Assembly: GCA_021772515.1 (NCBI GenBank) | Contig: JAJFLU010000036.1 | Coordinates: forward strand, 1-64,000 | Length of the DNA stretch: 64,000 bases | Reading direction: 5' to 3' | From: Opitutales bacterium | GTDB lineage: Bacteria; Verrucomicrobiota; Verrucomicrobiia; Opitutales; UBA2987 | Shown here: positions 57,101-63,100 of the stretch, in pieces | Position numbering within the stretch: position 1 is the stretch's first letter | How the letters are laid out: each line of letters opens with the position of its first letter | Program-made: the position numbers and the translations under genes | The notes under the pieces: generated by a model | The model's input: only the letters and a program-made list of their open reading frames with translations | Told to the model about the DNA's origin: nothing | Database searches by the model: none

Positions 57101-60100
57101 CGCCAGGGTGACGGAATCGGTCGCAACTACCACGATATTGTTAATCTCACCGTTCGTCGCGGTCACGGAGACAATATCTGCGGAGATGCCGAGTAGGTCG
57201 GAGGTGTTCACCACATCGTCGAAAGCGGTGATCGTAACATCATCACCGACTGCCGTAACCACACCCACGTCGATGCTCTTTGTCTGAGTGGTAAGTCCGC
57301 CCGTATTGGTCGTCGATAGCACAATGTTTCCAGCGGTGCCTGCGATGACTTCACCGGCGATCATGTTGCCTTCGTCCACCGTGATGGTTATGTCACCGGC
57401 GGTCGTTTCCACGGAAAGGATGTCCAGGTCGCCCGTGCCATCACCAGCGGCATTATCGCGCTGCAGGAAGTTGATCGTCGTTCCGGCGGTGCCTGACAGC
57501 GTCGTATCGACGGTGGCATCGTTGATATTATTATAGGATGTCCCCGCCGTAAATGTGATGGATGAACCGGTGGTCCTTGTTTCCAGGGCGGTGCCCGCAG
57601 CCGTGCCCGTGCCGATATTAGTGGTGGCCGACAAAATAATATCTGCGGCGGTAATTTCAGGAGTGGCGTCCGCAGCAGCAGTCGGGGTGATGCTGCCGTT
57701 TCCAGCCGTGATCGATGCCGTGCCGCCTGTGGCATTGACAGAGTTGTTGGCTACCGTGACATTGTCGGCGCTGGTCACCGTGATGGTGTCGTTCGTCGCC
57801 GTCATCGGTCCGGTTACGGTGATATCGCCGCGTGTCAGGGTAGTTGCGGAAATGTTACCCTCGCCGCCGGCAGTAATGGTCTCAAGTGTCAATGTATCCG
57901 CCGCTGCGTCACCCGTGTTGGTGATGCTGATATTGCCATCCGCAGTTGTTGAGGTATTGACAGTCAGGGCCACATTACCGGTCTGCTGGAATGTGATGTT
58001 GCCCACGCCCGTGGTCAAAGTCGTAACCGTGGTATCCACCGGCGCTCCAACATGGAAAATATCGATATTGCCCGCATCGGAATCCGCCGCGATGGTATCG
58101 AGCCCTGTGGCATCCAGAAGTAATTCAAGACGGCTGGCATCGCCGATACCGGTTCCGGCATCGAGATCGATCGTCGCCCCAGTGATGTCCACAACTGTAT
58201 CACCGATCGCCGTGTCATTCATGGAACCAAGCGCATCCAGACGAACATCACCCGTGTCGGCATCCACCAGTTCTATGGGCAGATCATTGATGTCCCCGAT
58301 GCTGATGTCCCCCGCGCCGCCAAGGGCAACCGCATTGAGGGATTGGATCACATCCACTTCAAGGAATCCAGTATTGTCCACTGCATCGGCCACCGTGCCC
58401 TGTGTGTTGTTGGTTCCCTGACCGATGAATCCGCCATTGGAAACATTGAGGTCGAGCGTTCCTGCAACAATCTCAGCCCCCACATCGCCAACCGCATTGT
58501 CCTCAAAAATGCTCCGGTTGGCTTCGGTGGTCAAATCACCGATTGTGGTGTCATTGGCCGTGATGGTGACAAGACCCTGCGAGCGTATCAAACCGCCGGC
58601 GCCAATGACCACATCGTCATCCGCACGCATGGTAATCGTTCCTGTATCGGACTGGACGAGAGAGCGGATAATGATATCACCATCTGCTGAATCGTTTGTG
58701 AGGTTGAGATCCTCATTGATATCACCCAACCCATGCGCGATGAATTCGATGGTGTGATTACCCGTGACCACAACACCATCGGTAAACTCGATCCGCGCGG
58801 CAATAATCTGAACATCATCATCCGCGATTGAATTGGCGATGGTTACCGTGGTGGCAGCGTTGATATTGACATCGCCCGGAATGGCCATCACGCCGTTGAC
58901 GAATACATTATTGGCGCCCGGTGTGGCCTGATCGGCTGTCAATCGTGTGGCGCCGTCCAGCTCATCGACCGTGTATTCGGTCAGCTCCGTCACGTTGTCC
59001 ATGAAAATATTTCCGGACCTGCCTGCATCGATACGCAAAATATGTGGTCCAAAGATGGTATTGAGCGGATTGGTCACCGTGTTAGTGCCGCTCCGGGCGA
59101 AAATGACATTGGCTCCCTGTCCGGTCGCGCCGCCGAGGGCATTCACCTCATTATCGCTCGTGTTGATCTCTACATCCGTTCCCAAAACCACATTGGCCGC
59201 ACCGCGAAAATCGATAATCGCATCATTGGTATTCAGGTTACCGAAAAGAGTCGTCGTCCCCTCATTGCTCACCGTGATGGCGCCAAAGCTGGCTCCGGTT
59301 AACGTACCATCAGTATCGTCGCCGATCTGATGGAGGATGATGTTGCCGAGACTGGCATTCACCGTGATGGCGGTGGTGTCCGAGCCGGTAACATTGGAAC
59401 CGATGTTAACATCTCCCAGATCCGACTGGATCGTGGTAGTCGTTCCAGCATTGATGAGGAAGATCGTATCGGTCGTATCGAGGCCTGCTTCCAGGGCTAT
59501 ATCGCCATCGGCCCGCAGGCTGCCGCCAAGATTGATATCCGATCCCGTAGTAGCAGCAGTCACGCTCAAGCTCTGAAGCTGCACTGTCTGCCCAGCCGCG
59601 CTGAGGTTCACACTGCCATTGGTATTGAGGATGTTCAGCGAGAATGCGCCATCAATCGAACCAACCGCTGGGGTGGTATCAAACGAGATGTCGCCTGCTC
59701 CCGTGCTCGTCATCTCAATGTCGCCCTCGAGATTGACGTCGTTGCTGTCCACAAAATCAATCGCGCCCACGACCGTGACATCGTCATTCAATATCGCCGT
59801 GACAGCGGCATTCACATCCATGCTGGTCAGCGGGATGGCATCGCCCACTGTGCCGAACTCGATATTGGTGCCCGCCGTCGCCACGAATATATCGGCCCCG
59901 TCGAGATCGCCATTCGGGTTAAAGAGTATGCTCCCCGCGGTCGCGGTCAAGGTCGTCGTGTTCGCGGTGGGGGAGTTCAAGGTCACGAACTCCGCGTCGG
60001 AAAAGTCAATTGTGGTGTCAACTGTGATGGCTGCGCCGGCCAGATTCAATGTGCGGCCAGCAACGGTCAGGTTGGCCAATGGATCGGTCGCCCCGCTCGT

Positions 60101-63100
60101 GCCCGAGAAGGTAGTCGTCCCGCTCAATGTGTTTACCACCAAGTTGGTCGCTCCAACTCCGGCATCCACCGTCGCGTCAAAGGTCACATCTCCGCTGATA
60201 GAGGTCGCCGTTACCGTGCCCACCAGATCCACTGTCAGGGCGTCGTTCACATCGATGTCGTTTTCGGATGTCAAATTCGCAGACAGGGTCAAGGTGGTGT
60301 CGCCGTCCAGATCGATTGCGTCCGCCGAGACGATCGCGTTATCGATGTCCAGAACATCGGTTGCTGCCAGGTCCACCGAACCCGCTGCCGTCGTCGTAAT
60401 GTTGCCCGATACCGTGATGTCCTGCGCGTCCGCCGTGATCGTGTCCACTGCATTCAAAACGCCGTCCACCGTGATCACTGCATTGCCGCCATTAGAGCTC
60501 GTCGAATTGAGGTCGTAGCCTCCTTCGGTGTTCGTCGATCCGCCAATTGTGATCGTTGTTGTGTCGGCACCCACCGTGTCCAGCGCGTTGATCGTGACAT
60601 CGTCGCCGATCACTGAGGCGTTCACATCCACCGTGCTGATCGCTCCGTTAAAGGCATTGGTCGCCGTCAACGTCACACTGCTCGTCGTGCTTTCGACCGG
60701 GCTGTTTATCGTGATCTGCGTCGTCCCGGCGTCCGGGCGAGTTGAAGTAACCGCTATCGCTTCCACCGCGCGGATTCCATCGCCGTTAATAGCTACCGTA
60801 TCCGTCGTCGAAGCTCCGCCGATGGTCACCGAGCCACCTGCGATGATCCCGCTCGCATTCGCAGTCGATCCGAAGATCGTCACCGAAGTGTTTGCGTCGA
60901 TCTGAACATTGCCCGCTCCCGTCGTCTGGATTCGACCGTTATTATCCGGAACGCCGATATTCACGTTTTCTCCGTCTATATCGATCAATCCGTCAACGGC
61001 GCTGATCGTTACGTTGGCCCCATCGCCGATATTCACATCGCCGTTGTTGTCGTTGTCCGTATCCGCCGTGATTGTAATTGGGCTCGCCCCTGTCGCACTT
61101 ATATCGGCGCTGATCGTCACGCTGTCATCGGAGGTCAGGCTCATGTTTCCAACCAACTGCCCCTCGATGTTGACCAAGGCTGTATCGGCGGCTAATGCCG
61201 TGTCGGCTGATATGTTCAAATTACCCCCCGCTGTGACCGATCCTGTGGTCGCCACATTGACAGTAGCATTGGTCCCGCCACCGGCGGCCGTGCCATCCGC
61301 ATCAAAGGTTACACTGGTCACAGAACTCACATCGCCGTCGATCTGAATGAGGGCAATTGCCACCGCGCTGCTGGCCGTCAGGGTGATGGAGTCGCCGGAG
61401 TTGATTGAGCCCGTGGCGTCCACGCTGATCGTGTCAGAGGCCGTCACGCTGACTGTTCCCGTGGTGTCGAAGGTTCCGTCAAAATCCGTCAGGCTGCTCG
61501 AAGTCACATTCAGGCTGCCGATATCCCCGTTGTCCAGGTTGACTGCGCCCGTGTCCGCCGTAATGGTCAACGCGTTGCCGCCATCGAGATTGCCCAGATT
61601 TACATCACCCACGCCGACTCCGGTGTTGATCGTCACATCGTTGATCAATGTCACCAAACCGCCGGCAACGTTGATATTTACATTGCCGTTCGTCGTCGTG
61701 ATGTCGCCGCGCAGCTCACTGCCGTCGCCGACTACATCAAGAGACTGAACAGTGATTCCATTGAGGCTGGCGATTCCGTTGGCGGTTGTTACGTCCAGAT
61801 TACGCGCAGCCCCTCCATCGGTGATTCCGTTGGCAACGAAGATATTTCCGTTCGTGCTGAGTAGAATTGTATCTGTTTCAATTGTGATTGGCCCCGTCAA
61901 CTGCATGTCGGTGTCACTTGTCAGATTCGCGTTGTTCAACTCGATGGCCGTGCTGCCCTGCAGCCGCAGCTCGTCTGCCGCCGTGATCGTCGCATCGGCA
62001 TCCACCGTGCCAACCGCAGAGGTCAGGTCGATGCTGCCCAGGGTGTTGTTCACCACCGCCGTTACGTTCACGTCACCCGCGTTAGCTTGACCGGTTACAT
62101 TGTCACCGATTAACGACGCTCCGATATTCAAAGTGTTGGCCGCGTTCAGGCTGACCGCTCCCTGGTTGCTCGTCACCACCGCGCCAATAGTGATGGCTCC
62201 AGCAGTCGAATCCACGTCAATATTGCCGCTCGAAGTCAAGGTGCCGGTACCTGCGGTTGTCACGAGACCGCCTGCGATATCAATACCGCCCTGAGCCGAA
62301 CTGATCGCCGCGTCCACCAGCACACTGGTGCCGCCGTCCAGATTCACGCCACCGTTGCCCGCAACTGCTCCGTCTATATCAACCGTCGTGCCAGCCGTTG
62401 CGCTGATGATTCCGGCATTCGAAGTCAAGGTGCCAACCCCATTGTTGTCCACATTTCTACCAGCCGTAAGAGTCATATCACCCGTGGTGATAAGCGCACC
62501 CGACACATTGATATCACCGGTGGTCCCGTTGATCGCATTGATCGTCAAGCTGTCCAATGCCGTGCCCACGCCTGCCCCGGAACCCGCGATATTGACCGCT
62601 CCGTTGACGTTTGTGATGGTCAAGTCATAGGCGCCGGCCACATCGCCGCCGGTCAGATTGATATCCGTATCCGCACCGCCAGTGCTCGTGATGGAGACAT
62701 CGCCTTCCAGATTCACGTCCGCGCTATTGGCAAAATCAATTACACCCACGGCCTGTATGTTGCCATTGAGAATTGCGTCACCAGTGGCATTCACATCCAT
62801 GCTGGTCAGCGGGATGGCATCGCCCACTGTGCCGAACTCGATATTGGTGCCCGCCGTCGCCACGAATATATCGGCCCCGTCGAGATCGCCATTCGGGTTA
62901 AAGAGTATGCTGCCGTTGGTCGCGATCAATGTGGTCGTGCCGCCCGCCGCGTTAAGTGTGGCGAACTCTGTATCGGCAAAATTCATCGAATTAGTCACCG
63001 TGATATTCCCGTTCGTCAGGTTCATGGTGCGGGCGTTGACCGTCAGATCATTCAGAACCGTCGCAACTGTCAGTGCACCGGCAAAGGTCGTAGTGCCACT

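Noticed and set aside
59330-60616. Plus-strand open frame of 428 codons opposite the giant gene
   Set aside because: It is a shadow of the repeat-rich minus-strand frame. It shows no signal peptide, motif or ribosome binding site.
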